DNA of 64,000 bases from Sepioteuthis lessoniana (GCA_963585895.1 CAUZXS010005791.1:363009-427008), one strand, 5' to 3'. Shown: positions 11,655 through 22,510, counted from the first letter of the stretch. Numbers and translations are program-made. The notes: generated from the sequence alone by a model not told the origin.

Positions 11655-13123
11655 TTGCCCAGTCGGCTGGGGCTATAGAATACACCAATAGCACCTCTGC
11701 GGAGGGGTAAGACTCCCACCAACGAGTGTCCTGGGTATGACACTAAACAATCTGATGGTGAGGTTCCAGTAATGCTGGAGCTTTGGGGAATGTGGAGAAC
11801 CCCTTTACTGCCATCGCTCCCAGGTCCGCTCTGGCTCGAAGTGGTAGCGCCTGATAAGGGTCCTATCCATGGGTTAAAAAGAACTAAACCGTGTTTCCTT
11901 CATAATACTGATGTTTGCATTTAAACTGCGTATTTATACTAAACTGATTTGTTTAAAATAGAAATGTTTTGACGTCTAAACTGTGTACTTATGCTAAACT
12001 GAATTATCTGAAATGAAACTGTTTTGACATTTAACGCTGTGTATTGCCCGGTTGGCTGAGGCTGTAGAATATACCGACTGCATCTCTGCAGAGGAGTAAG
12101 ACACCACCAACGCTTTGTGGCTTTGGGGAATGCGAAGTACCCTTTCATTGTCATCGCTCCCTGGTCCACTCTGGCCCGGCGTGGTAGCACCTGGTAGGGC
12201 CCTATCAATGGGTTAAATAGAACTAACGGCATACTTATGCTAAACTGAATTGAGGTTCCAGTAATGCTAGAGCTTTGGGTAATGCGGAGTACCCCTTTAT
12301 TACCATTGCTCCCAGGTTCACTCTGGCCCGGAGTGGTAGCACCTGATAAGGGTCCTATCTATGAGTTAAATAGAACTAAACTAATACTGATTTTTGCATT
12401 TAAACTGCGTATTTATGCTAAATTGATTTGTTTAAAACAGAACTGTTTTGACGTCTAAACTGTGTACTTATGCTAAACTGAATTATCTGAAATGAAACTG
12501 TTTTGACATTTAACGCTATGTATTGCCCAGTCGGCTGGGGTTGTAGAAAACACTGACTGCATCTCTGCAGAGGGGTAGTGTCCTGGATATGACACTAAAC
12601 AATCTGATGGTGAGGTTCCAGTAATGCTGGAGCTTTGGGCAATACGGAGTACCCCTTAATTGCCACTGCTCCCAGATCAACTCTGGCCCGGCGTGGTAGT
12701 ACCTGATAGGGCCCTATATATAGGTTAAATAGAACTAACGGCATACTTATGCTAAACTGAATTGTTTGACTAAAATGAATAGCTTGCAATAGAAATTTTT
12801 TTGACAATTAGACCGTACTTACATTTAAACTGTGTGCTTATGCTAAACTGAATCATTTTAAATAGAACTGTTTTTTTACATTGAAAATGTACTTACACAA
12901 AACTGTTTGTTTAATATAGAACTGTTTTGATATTTAACTTTAGATCTGCTTGACTAAAATGAATAGCTTGAGACAGAATTTTTTTTTTTTACATTTAAAC
13001 TGCGTACTTATGCTAAACTGAATTATTTGAAATAGAACAATTTTCATAAAAATGGATTTGGCGTTAAATAACCTACAAAGGTTGATACGCCATAAAAACC
13101 AACCAACCAACCAACCAACCACG
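11655..13123 (+). mobile_element. (CCAA)n-tail retroposon, multi-head chimeric copy B
   Basis: Heads start near 11,656, 12,044 and 12,527, with a partial one from 12,252. The AACTGAATTG unit array and tail follow: GGCGTTAAATAACCTACAAA, GGTTGATACGCC, then (CCAA)n at about 13,099-13,120. Positions 11,738-12,252 appear identical to 6,234-6,748 in copy A. The join at about 12,252 switches abruptly into the middle of another head, which marks a recombinant. Confidence 0.8.
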
Positions 13124-13555
13124 TTTTCTCAAGCAATAGAATATGTTTTTAATCTGTCATGAACTGTTCTTGCATTCATTCTATTAGAGGAAATAATATT
13201 TAGTCTAACCACTGTTGAACTTAGGAAGGTGTCAAAGTTTTCCTTATACTTTCAGTCTCAACTGGAGCTATATTCAGAAGAGTGAATGATCAAATAATGT
13301 ACACAATGATGAATCATATTTATATATAAAGAGTAGGAGGATGGACAAGTTTGAGAATTTATGAAAGAAAAATATTTTACGAGAAGGAAGAGAAAGTATT
13401 GACAGGATATGAGCTATAGGTATTTTAGAATGTGGTCGCTATATTCAAAATTAATACTGTTTAAGGTAGGTGTGTTAATCTTTATAAATGGGGCTGAGAG
13501 AATATAGAACTATTGTTTGTTTTAGAGTTGGGACAGGGACTTATCTATTTGTGAA
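13124..13555. other. Unassigned AT-rich stretch
   Basis: No coding or repeat signal is recognised between two retroposon copies. Confidence 0.4.
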
Positions 13556-13986
13556 ATAACGGCATACTTATGCTAAACTGAACTGATTGACTGAAATGAA
13601 TAGCCTGAAATAGAAACGTTTTTGACAATTAAACTGTTCTCTGATTTAAACTGCGTGCTTATGCTATACTGAATTATTTGAAATTGAACTGTTTTTTAAC
13701 ATTGAAACTGTACTCACAGTACACTGAATTGTTTAACATAGAACTGATTTGACATTTTACTGCGTAAACAAAATTTGTACTTACGCTAAACTAAATTAGC
13801 TGAATTAGAAGTGTTTGAATAAACTGAATAGTTTGAAATGGAAATGTTTTTGACAATTAAACTGTGTGCTCATGCTAAACTGAATTGTTTGAAATAGAAC
13901 TGATTATTTACATAAAAATGGATTTGGTGTTAAATAACCTACAAAGGTTGATATGCTATAAAACCAACCAACCAGCCAACCACCCA
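13556..13986 (+). mobile_element. (CCAA)n-tail retroposon, headless copy C
   Basis: The copy begins in the unit array (CGGCATACTTATGCTAAACT), lacks the head, and ends with a tail whose stem pairs as GGTGTT with GATATGCTATAAAA, followed by CCAACCAACCAGCCAACC. 5' truncation fits LINE-type retroposition. Confidence 0.75.
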
Positions 13987-14921
13987 CTTGTTCTTTTCTT
14001 CCCACTCTTTATATAGATGTATGCAATTCGTTTTTGTGTTTGTCATTTCATTAATCACTTCCTCAAAGATGGCTCTAGGTGGTGCTGAAAGTACAAAAGT
14101 CACACGAAACGTACAAAGACTTGAAGAGATCAAAGATAGAATATGCAAACACACAGTTTCTATTTTATTTAATCAAACAGATTTAAAAGAGAAAATACTA
14201 CTTAGATGTCTTAATATCATTGTTGTGGACCAGTAAAAGGTCCGGAAGAAAGACACGAACTCAGGATTACGTGAAACAAAGTATATTGAACGAAAGTATT
14301 GATACAGCATAGGTAAAAGAGTGTTGAACGTCAGTCTGACTGCCAAAGTGTTAGGCTGAAGTTAACTCCATATTTGTTATCTGTCCCACCACCGGACAAG
14401 TATGGCACAAGGCTGTTTTTATGGTAGATCCGGTCGCAGGGCCGTAACCCACACGCGTCCGGCATTGGCAAAAATACCTTCGGCCCCGTCGAACTTCCCC
14501 TCATTGAGGGCGCCTCAGGCGCCAGGCAATAAACCTAAACTCCCATAAGGGGGTAAAAGCCTGGGGGATGGCCCCCTGAGGCCGGAGGAAATGTTAAGTC
14601 AACAAGCTAGCACTCGGCCAAATCCGCACCCGTGTCAAACACGGCCGACTGTGGCTGGAGTTAGGTAAGGTAGGTACCATAACAATTATTGATGATAGCC
14701 TTTATAGAATTTAAAAAATTATTTTAATGATGAAGAATTGTCTTTTAAATTTGTGGAATCATTCATATTCTAAGAATTAAATGAGTGACTGATTTTAATG
14801 GCATGCCAACATATCTTGGATAATTTTATCATGTTCATTATACATTCATATTTATTTTTATTGTGTCATCGTTTCTTTAGAGTTTTTTTGCTCTCTGTTA
14901 TATGATATCAAGTATTCCTAT
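13987..14921. other. Unassigned stretch with a GC-rich core
   Basis: An 82-codon plus frame (13,988-14,236) has no recognised domain. About 14,380-14,660 is strikingly GC-rich for this window, with a GGCGCCTCAGGCGCC palindrome and an imperfect GGGGGATGGCCCCCTGAGG inverted motif. It may be part of an unrecognised element. Confidence 0.35.
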
Positions 14922-15118
14922 CTAATGACCCATTGAGGAGACTATCACTCCGAGACAGAGTTGACCTGGGAGTAATGGCAGTGAAGGGGTTACTCCACAT
15001 TCCCCGGACTTCCAGAACTGGAGTCTCACCATCAGATGCAGTATAGTGTCGTACACTGGACCGCTTTTTTTGGTGAGAGTCTTGCCGCTTTGTAAAGGAT
15101 AAGTCAATGTATTCTAAG
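14922..15118 (-). mobile_element. Diverged head of the (CCAA)n-tail retroposon
   Basis: The minus strand carries the order of head motifs: a CTTTGTAAAG-like block, GACACTATACTGCATCTGAT, GGAATGTGGAGTAACCCC and TCCCAGGTCAACTC. It has no unit array or tail. It is an older fragment than copies A and B. Confidence 0.6.
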
Positions 15119-16738
15119 CCTTGCTGACATGGCTGACAACCAATTAATGATTTAAAGCTAAAAGCAATTCAAAGATTATTTTTGCTGCAGATTGAAAATT
15201 CGTTCCATCTTTAATAAATATAGCTGCAAGAATCTTTTAGTCTTGTTTTACAATTTGCTTACTGTGACGAGGAAATAAGACACCCTCATACGTTCACCGG
15301 GTTATGGGGAAAGGAGGTGTGACACGCTAGCTATCAGACGACGATAGTAGTAAGCAGAATTAGTACAAGGTGACATGGGCATGGGAGAACCCCACTCTCT
15401 TTTAGCCACGTATGCGTCAACAGAGAAGCAGACCGGCGACCATGATTGGTACTGAGGAAGAAACGCCAAAAAGCCAACACCTGGTAAATTTTCAAACTAC
15501 AGAAACTAAGCAGTTGCCGTTTATTCGTCGAAGGGTGAAAACACATAATGAGTTGCCGTTTATTCGTCGAAAGATGGATACACATAACCAGTTGCTTTTT
15601 GTTCGTTGAAAAACTAGGAACATAATTTGGGATATGGAAGAAACCCAAATTCTAAAGTCATGCCGCGCAGAGAACACTGAGAGAAAAGGAAAAAAATAAT
15701 TCTCCTTTGAATGAATTCAAACTCCGAGGTATGGCGATCCTCGTTAAACGAATATCCGAAGAAAAGACTTGTCCACGAGGAAAGAGACAATTATTAATCT
15801 AGGTCTTATCTGAAATAAGACGTGTATCCTTCTACCAATGTGTTAAGGAAACTCAATAACGAGAGGAAAAAGAGAAAAGAATAAACTCCATAGAATCCCA
15901 AGTCAGTGAACATACAATTTAAGTGTACTCAAATTTATCTTGCTGCATTCATGCTGACGTAAATAAAAGACAAATTACGAGAGGAAAGAATAACTCTGAT
16001 AAGATAGAGGAGAAAGAATAGGGAATATCCCCCTAATGATAAACTTGAGATTTGGAGCACGAGCTCTACCATTAAATCCCAAAAGTCCAGAGGAAAGCAG
16101 AACGTGTCTACCACTGTCGAACTATATATGCTCACCTCCGCCATTAACAGATATTAAATGGGGACTTCTTTCGGGATACGAATATTTTAATGGAGGCTCT
16201 TCCGAGATACAGAAAGACTTTCTCGCTCCTGACTTTTACCTGAATCGTTTTTTTTCTTTGTTTCTTTCTTTTATTCAATAAAAGAATATTGTTATTAATC
16301 TTGTTAATCCTGACAGGGCAATTCAGAGTCCTTTTTTATTGTTGTTGTTGTTGTGGAAGTATTTTTTTGTTGTGGAAGACTTGGTATTTGAGGGAGAAAG
16401 CTGGTCAGTGAGCTGTGTTGACTTTTAATAATTAACCTATAACCCACCTGGTGGCTTTAAAATGTGGTCCAGCGAGGGAGTTGGTGATATCTGTAACATT
16501 AAATAGCGTCGGCAAACCACAGCCAACGTCTGTACCCTACGTTAACTGGTGGACTTGGCGGGTACTAACAGCACCCTGCAAGCCCGCTGGGCACATGGCG
16601 GCGTAACACTTACAAATGGTTATCAATGTAGGAGTTCTGTTTCTGTGTTTTAATTTATCAAAACCCTCTAACACAAGCAGAATGTGATACATCATTTTTT
16701 TAGGCAAAGTACTGTTGGCTTTAAACAGGCAACATCTC
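15119..16738. other. Unassigned stretch containing a 39-bp minisatellite
   Basis: No domain is recognised in any frame. Short plus-strand frames at 15,412-15,609 and 16,036-16,281 have no known homologue that I can name. A (GTT)n run lies near 16,335. About 16,440-16,740 is non-repetitive at the scale I can compare. Confidence 0.35.
15512..15612 (+). repeat. 39-bp tandem repeat, about 2.6 copies
   Basis: Units begin at 15,512, 15,551 and 15,590 with AGTTGCCGTTTATTCGTCGA and decaying variants. The period is 13 codons, so the short open frame at 15,412-15,609 encodes a LPFIRR..TH repeat. Whether this is coding is unknown. Confidence 0.7.
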
Positions 16739-16999
16739 AACACTAAACGGTAGCACTCTGAAACTAGTTGACAAGTTCACCTACTTTGTAAGCAGTGTCT
16801 CATCAACCGAGACAGACATCAACACGCGACTAGCAAAGGCATGGCAGCTATCCATAGACTTTCGGTCATATGGAAGTCAGACCTGACCGATAAAATGAAG
16901 CGCAGTTTCTTCCAAGCAGCAGTCGTGTCGATACTGCTATATGGATGCAACACATGGACGCTAACTAAACGGATGAAGAAAAAGCTTGATGGCAATTAC
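16739..16999 (+). mobile_element. RTE-like LINE fragment, RT thumb region
   Basis: The plus strand encodes, with breaks, the segment that follows the YADD box: LKLVDKFTY, SSVSSTETDINTRLAKAW, SVIWKSDLTDKMKRSFFQAA and TWTLTKRMKKKLDGNY. It stops abruptly at a GC-rich island (17,000-17,386). The same coding positions resume on the far side with partial overlap. Confidence 0.8.
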
Positions 17000-17386
17000 A
17001 GATTGAAACTGCTATGACTCTCTTTAGAGTTGATTTGAGTGTTATAACAGGCGACCACCTCCTCGTGGTCTCCCGCTGGGATATGACTTCATTATCTCGT
17101 TGGCAGAATCATGTACGCGTATGGCCAAGAACGATGTCACCTGTGGCTCCTGTGCTTGAGGTCGAATTATTCGCCTATTCAAGGTTGAGCCAATGTAGAC
17201 GGTTGGGTCGAACAGCGCATGTGGATAGTCACGATTTGCATGTTGTCAGCAAGAGTCGCCTGAGGGCAACGGCACCCTCAGTGTCGCTCCCTGCGATGGG
17301 TTACCAGCTCTTCGTAGGTATTTCTGATAACGGCTTGAAACTAAATATAAATTCATCAGCCCCACAACCCTAACCCTAACCCTGAA
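17000..17386. other. GC-rich island with three telomere-like hexamers
   Basis: A 387-bp non-LINE insert separates two overlapping LINE pieces. It has a 119-codon plus frame (17,014-17,373) without recognised domain and ends in CCCTAACCCTAACCCT at about 17,370-17,385. The two flanks share about 48 bp with several differences. Confidence 0.4.
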
Positions 17387-17765
17387 CTACATGGACGCTG
17401 ACTAAATGGATGGAAAAAAAGCTTGACGGCAATTACACAAGAATGCTGCGAGCAATATTGAACTAGTCCCGGAGACAGCACCCCACGGTCACCTACCACT
17501 CATCATGAAAACTATCAAAATTAGACGAACCAGACACGTAAGACACTGCTGGAGAGGTAGGGACAAGGTCATAAGTGATGTACTCCGGTGGACTCCTTCA
17601 CATGGACGAGCAAAGGTAGGACGTCCAGCTCGAACCTACGCACAGCAGCTCTGTGCCGATACAGGATATAGCCCTGAGGTTCTGCCGAAAGCAATGAACG
17701 ATAGAGAGGTGTGGCGAGAGACGGTCAGGAATATCCGTGCTGATAGCGTGACATGATGATGATGA
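17387..17765 (+). mobile_element. RTE-like LINE 3' end with (GAT)n tail
   Basis: The C-terminal segment TRHVRHCWRGRDKVISDVLR, GRPARTYAQQLCADTGYSPE and MNDREVWRETVRNIRAD ends close to a (GAT)n microsatellite tail (17,752-17,765). A very short 3' UTR with a trinucleotide tail is typical of RTE-type LINEs. No intact frame spans the RT. Confidence 0.8.
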
Positions 17766-17890
17766 TGCTTTACTACTTACCCATTGCTGGGAGAAAGAAG
17801 AGACGGTTCTTGCTTTTGCCAAGGGCATTAGTGCTGAGTGAAATGTAAACAACCTTGTCTAGGATTTGAACTCAGGTTGCCGAGTCCCTT
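17766..17890 (-). mobile_element. tRNA-headed SINE, type 2, diverged fragment
   Basis: The minus strand shows a B-box-like block (GAGTTCAAATCCTAG), then the type 2 body (ACTAATGCCCTTGGCAAAAG-like and CCCAGCAATGGGTAAGTAGT). It abuts the (GAT)n tail of the LINE. The head is partly lost and the hairpin tail is not visible. Confidence 0.5.
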
Positions 17891-17996
17891 GTCTATTTTT
17901 CATGATGATGACTATTAGGGGATGCTTCCTTCATTCTGTTTCTGTGTTCTCTGTAACTGGATAACCCCAAAGAAAACCTGTAACCGAAGGACATTT

Positions 17997-18100
<104 letters not shown>

Positions 18101-18106
18101 GAGAAA

Positions 18107-18660
18107 AACTGATAACAAGGCAATCCAAGTGGAAGGAGAGATTTAATGAGAAGTAAAGTCGACACTATAGCGTTTCGGTTCTACTGAACCATCCTCAGGG
18201 CTATGAGGGATGATATTAACGATGTTAAGTCAACGATGGATGTTTAAAAATGCAAAATACAAAAACCTAAGGTAAAATTTATATAACAAAAAAAGTTGGC
18301 CGTTTAATTAGTGAATCAGCGTTCGTTTGTTTTTTAATTACGTCATTTGACTTATTAAGAATATTGTATAGAATTTATGTTACGTTTGTTTATCGAGTCA
18401 AAAGGAAGAAAAAGAAAGACAAAAACAGAAAAACAGAAAGCATAAAAATTATGATATATGTAGAAAATATTAACTAAAGATGGAATTTATTGTAGCTATT
18501 TAAAATGGATTTGCTCAAGTAAGGAGAAATATTAAAAAAGCCAGGACGAGTATTTAGGGAATTAAAGAGTGAAATAACAGCGGCTTCGAAAATTCGTCTT
18601 AGACTTTTATTATAGATGTAAATGAGCATCTTTGCAGAATTGAAATCGAAGTTGTGATTA
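18107..18660 (-). mobile_element. Penelope-like element untranslated region
   Basis: This block recurs at 59,525-60,085 (minus) and, truncated, at 21,735-22,008 (plus). In element sense it contains CCTGAGGATGG, a GGTTC..GAACC stem and CCGAAACGCTATAGTGTCGAC, the layout of a hammerhead motif as found in PLE terminal repeats. Here the core is CTGAGGA rather than the consensus CTGATGA. Only untranslated sequence is present. Confidence 0.6.
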
Positions 18661-19060
18661 GATTGTGATTGAATCCCTAATTAAGCAGGCGTTAGTGGAG
18701 GCGGCTTCCGGGAATAGGTGGTGGGTTTCTCTTAAACATAGTATTAGAGATTTCGCTACCAAGTATGGTCGACAGCTCAATTTAGATAGGACCAGGAAGG
18801 TGAAACCTATAGAAAATAGACTTTCCCGGGCGGTAACTGAGGAGGGACTCCCTAACTATAGAACTAGCTAGGAGGGGCCTTGAGCGTGAGACTAGCGAGC
18901 GCTACAAGGGATTTGTAGTTAGATTTAGGTTAAAAAGAGTTCTATACAAAGCTGTAAAATCGGACGCGACTGCGCGTGAGGAAGTGCGAAGGTTTCTCAG
19001 TCGGTATATCGATTCCGTCAAGTGTCCGGATGGGCACGTGCTGCGATCGAATTGCGAGAT
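18661..19060 (+). mobile_element. L1/Tx1-like LINE, 5' piece (split by insertion)
   Basis: The plus strand encodes the endonuclease-RT linker of a Tx1/L1-like LINE, including WWVSLKHSIRDFATKYGRQL at about 18,718-18,777. Further out-of-frame segments lead up to the insertion point. The element resumes at 20,483 after a minus-strand LINE. The target site GAATTGCGAGAT is present at both sides (19,049-19,060 and 20,483-20,494). Confidence 0.75.
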
Positions 19061-20482
19061 CATCATCATCATCATGTCGCGCCGCCAGCGCGGATATCCC
19101 TGACCCTCTCTCGCCATTTCTCCCTATCATTCATCGCCTCCGGCAGGTCTTCAGCGTTACATCCTGTGTCCTCACATAGTTGCTGTATGTAAGTTCGTGC
19201 TGGTCGTCCTACTTTTGCACATCCATATGTGGGGGTCCACAGGAGTACATCGCTTATGAGCTCGTCCTTGCTTCTCCAGCAGTGTCCCGCGTGTCTGGTT
19301 CGTCTGACTTGTATAGTTTTCGTGATGGGGGGCAGGTGTCCGTATAGTTGGAGTCTCGTGGGGTGTTGTCGCCAGGACTTGTTTAATACTGCTCTCAACA
19401 TTCTTGTGTAATTTCCGTCTAGTTTCCTCTCCAGCCGCTTCGTTAGCGTCCATGTGGTGCATCCATATAGCAGTATCGACACAACCGCTGCCTGGAAGAA
19501 ACTGCGTTTCATTTTATCAGTTAGGTCCGACTTCCATATGATCGAGAGCCTATCGATAGCTGTCCATGCCTTCGTCAGTCGTGTGTCGATGTCTTTTTCG
19601 GTTGATGAGACGCTACTTCCTAGGTAGGTGAATTTGTCTACTAGTTTCAGAGAGGCTCCGTCTAGTGTGGCAATGTTGCCCGTTTGGTTGTAACACATAT
19701 ATTCAGTTTTGTTTGCATTGACATGGAGGCCAATGCCAGCTGCGGCTCGTTCCAGACTATGCAGTAGTGTCTCTGCTTGATTAGGCGTATTCGCTAGTAA
19801 CGCCAAGTCATCAGCGTAGTCGGCGTCCGTGATTGTTTTTGCGGGGTACCTTTTGCTTCTGGTCTTAGTCAGCTGGAAGCCATTTTCTCTGATTTTGTCG
19901 ATCGAAGTCCTAAGCACATAGTCTAGACAGATGATAAAGAGGTACGGGGCTAGTGTGTCTCCTTGTAGTACTCCTGCAACAATGTCGAAGTATTCCGTGT
20001 CTCCATCTGGTGAACGTACTTTCACTTTGGTGTTTCTGTAGAGAATCATTATCGCTGCTACTGTTTCTTTTGGTAGGCCGTATGCTAGTAGGATTTGCTC
20101 CATCTTCCCTCTGTGTATGGAATCGAAGGCCTTGGTAAAGTCGACAAATAGTAATGTCGCCTGTAAGTTTTTTGGCCGAACGCCTTCAAAGATTCTACGG
20201 ATGGTCAGTATTTGTGAGGTTGTGGATCTATTTCTCCGGAAGCCGTTTTGGTTTTTCCTAAGGATGTTGTCTATTTTGGGTTCTATGCCGTTTCGAAGAC
20301 TAGACAATTCGACGATATACTGCTCCGGCAATGCAACGCAGTCTATAGTCAAAATAGGATAGAAAGATGGACTAAGGGATGCATCCTTCCATTCCCTAAA
20401 AAAAGCGACCTCGGACTAGCCAAGAACTACCGAGGGATAACACTTACATCCATAGCAGCCAAAATCTACAATGCCCTACTAC
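19061..20482 (-). mobile_element. RTE-like LINE with twin-primed 5' inversion
   Basis: From a (CAT)n tail at 19,061-19,075 the minus strand holds the longest open LINE frame here (20,352-19,072, 426 codons, start codon in non-homologous sequence). It has NQNGFRRNRSTT, VDFTKAFDSIHRGK, VLQGDTLAPYLF, the DADYADDLALLAN catalytic box and the C-terminal HCWRSKDELI segment. At about 20,300 the order flips: 20,300-20,482 lies on the plus strand and encodes the stretch just upstream (DDILLRQCNAVYS to KNYRGITLTSIAAK). An identical 12-bp target duplication flanks the whole. The endonuclease is absent, so it is dead. Confidence 0.9.
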
Positions 20483-21560
20483 GAATTGCGAGATACATGA
20501 TGCTTTTCAGGCGTACTTTCGTGATCGCTTTGCCCGCTGTCCTGATCTTCCGTTTTAGGATTTTCACAGCTATCTTGCCGATTTCCCCCTCCTTGGGACG
20601 GCTGAAGTGGCTTGCTGCGAGGGCGTGATTACTGAATGCGAAGTCAGTGATGCGTTGAAGCAGGTCGGCTTCAACAAGTCGCCAAAACTAGATGGTTTGC
20701 TCTACGAAGTGTACTTGAGGCTGCCGCACATGTTTGTGCCAATTCTGACAGATATAATCAACCATTGGTTCGCCAAGAGAACCATCCCTGGTAGCATTAC
20801 CAAGGGCGTGATCACATTGCTGAAGAAAGGTGGCAGGCACGTTTGGGGGGGATTAGATGACTACAAGCCCATAACTCTGCTTAACAAAGAGTTAAAGATT
20901 TTGACCCGGGTCTTAGCGAATCGTTTACAGATTGTCACTAGCGATCTGATCGGCCCCGAGCAGACCTACGCTGTGAAGGGAAGATCGATCCAAAACAATC
21001 TGCACTTGATTCGCGAGGTCTTAGAGGAGACAGAAGATAGCACGGAAGCTGTGCTGATCAGTTTAGTCCAAGGCCTTCGATAGGGTTGAACATCGGTTTT
21101 TAGCGTCTGTTTTGGAGTCTGTCAGATTCCAATCCGAGTTCCGCAGATGGATTAGCATGATGTACCACAATGGTGCAGGTGAACGGAAGGCGTTCGAGGG
21201 CGTTCGCAATCGAGCATTCAGTCCGGAAGGGCTGCCCCCTGGCTCGTCTTCTCTATGTCCTCGCTTGGAGCCCCTGCTCCGTAGGCTTAGGAATGAGGGG
21301 GCAAATCCGGCCCCGCGAAGTGTCCCTTTTGCTGGCCTTCTTATGGCAAGGGTTTCTGCGTTCGCTGATGATGTCAGTCTTTGTATCCTGCCGCCTGGAT
21401 ATAAAAGCTGTAAAGAAGGTTTGATGCTTGGAGGAGTAGCGATACCCTTCCAGGGCCATTTCGCTGGAGTGACGGACTCGTCCGAGCTCCAACTGGAGCG
21501 AAATTGGTCTGAAGTACAAGCTAAGGTGGATGCTCAAGTGGGAACCTGTGTTATTTTGGT
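20483..21560 (+). mobile_element. L1/Tx1-like LINE, RT piece
   Basis: This continues the LINE split at 19,060. It encodes CEGVITECEVSDALKQVGFN, KSPKLDGLLYEVY, a thumb-preceding IPGSITKGVITLLKKGG, GLDDYKPITLLN, GPEQTYAVKGRSIQNNLHL and, after frameshifts, FRRWISMMYHN and SAFADDVSL (the FADD catalytic box, about 21,356-21,382). A later segment (LERNWSEVQAKVDAQVGT) follows too closely, so an internal deletion lies near 21,420. It is degraded, with no complete frame. Confidence 0.85.
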
Positions 21561-21582
21561 GTTTGCAGCGTGATAGTTGATG

Positions 21583-21745
21583 GATGACTGTCTATATATT
21601 GTACTGTTGAATGGGTCGGTGAATACGGCTAGCTAGCTTCCCTTAGAATATATAGAAATACATGACCGCTCCTCCCCCCCATAAAATTTTACGGCTTCAT
21701 GCCTTCCTTAATGTAGATTTGAGGAAATAAACAATATTCCGAATA
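21583..21745 (+). repeat. Dispersed 3'-end-like block
   Basis: The block aligns with the minus strand of 7,690-7,870 (ATATATTGTACTGTTGAATG, ATGACCGCTCC, CATGCCTTCC, AAATAAA). It follows the Tx1-like LINE and ends in an A-rich tail, so it may be the LINE 3' UTR. The other copy follows a tRNA SINE. Confidence 0.5.
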
Positions 21746-22008
21746 AGTAAAATGACGTAATTTAAAACAACAAACGCTAGTTCACTAATTAAACGGCCAA
21801 CATTTTCTTGTTATACAAATTTTCCCCTAGGTTTTTGTATTTTGCATTTTTAAACATCCATCGTTGACTTAACATCGGTAATATCACCTCTCATGGTCCT
21901 GATGATGGTTCACAAGAACCGAAACGCTGTAGTGTCGACTTTACTTCTCAATAAATCTCTCCTTCCACTTGGATTGCCTTGTTATCAATTTTTCTCTACA
22001 TATTGATA
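21735..22008 (+). mobile_element. Penelope-like element untranslated region, truncated copy
   Basis: This is the same repeat as 18,107-18,660 in opposite orientation. It carries the hammerhead-like core CTGATGA (21,899-21,905) and GAAACGC (about 21,921-21,927). Its 5' part is missing. Confidence 0.6.
21895..21940 (+). ncRNA. Hammerhead-ribozyme-like motif in a PLE
   Basis: CTGATGA at 21,899-21,905 is followed by a GGTTC/GAACC stem with an ACAA loop, then GAAA and a short stem III (ACGC/GTGT around TGTA). GTC/GAC can extend stem I on both sides of the predicted cleavage after C 21,936. One unpaired T precedes stem II. Hammerheads in PLEs are established. Activity of this copy is not known. 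Confidence 0.5.
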
Positions 22009-22326
22009 TCACTTTCAGTAGATGAGACGCTGCTTCCGAGGTAGGTGAACAAGTCGACTAATTTCAGGAATCAACATTTAGCGTGGCGATGTCTCCGTTT
22101 TGTTTACATTCACAGGGAGGCCATTGCCACCAGCTGCCTGCTCCAGTTCGAAGTACGGAGTCTAGGTGAATTATGGACAGATATGAGGCTAATATATCTC
22201 TTTGCAGAACTCCAGCAACAATGTTAAAGAAATTTGTGTCTCCATCGAGGATGCAATCTATCTGTGCTTTAACACTATTTGAGTCACGCTTGGTCCATAA
22301 CCCTGACCCTTTCTTTAGTTGTCTAA
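22008..22326 (-). mobile_element. Diverged RTE-like LINE fragment
   Basis: The minus strand, with many breaks, encodes DTNFFNIVAGVLQRDILASY, the position of VAGVLQGDTLAPY in sister copies, and then a YLGSSVSST-like stretch at the low end. It is shorter and more decayed than the other copies. Confidence 0.7.
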
Positions 22327-22510
22327 CTTCCCGAGACGAAGCTTGTTGCATTTTATCATTAAGGGTTTTCGGAATATTGTCTTTATCTTCATTATTATTT
22401 CCATAACGTTTCGGCCGATATGTCCTCCAGCCTTATTCAGGTGTTTGTCAAACTCGGGAACCATCACGGAACTTCGAACTACGCCCTTTATTGAATCCAC
22501 AGGGATCACC
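22327..22510 (-). mobile_element. Penelope-like terminal repeat (inverted)
   Basis: In minus sense it contains CACCTGAATAAGGCTGGAGG, then CATATCGGCCGAAACGTTAT. The same block occurs at 43,640-43,850 (minus) and 44,150-44,330 (plus). PLEs often carry an inverted partial terminal repeat upstream of the ORF, which fits its place just before the plus-strand RT. Confidence 0.6.

Noticed and set aside
19072-20352. A host reverse transcriptase gene or an active LINE
   Set aside because: The frame lacks the endonuclease and RT start, is flanked by a target duplication and has an inverted 5' end. It is a dead insertion.
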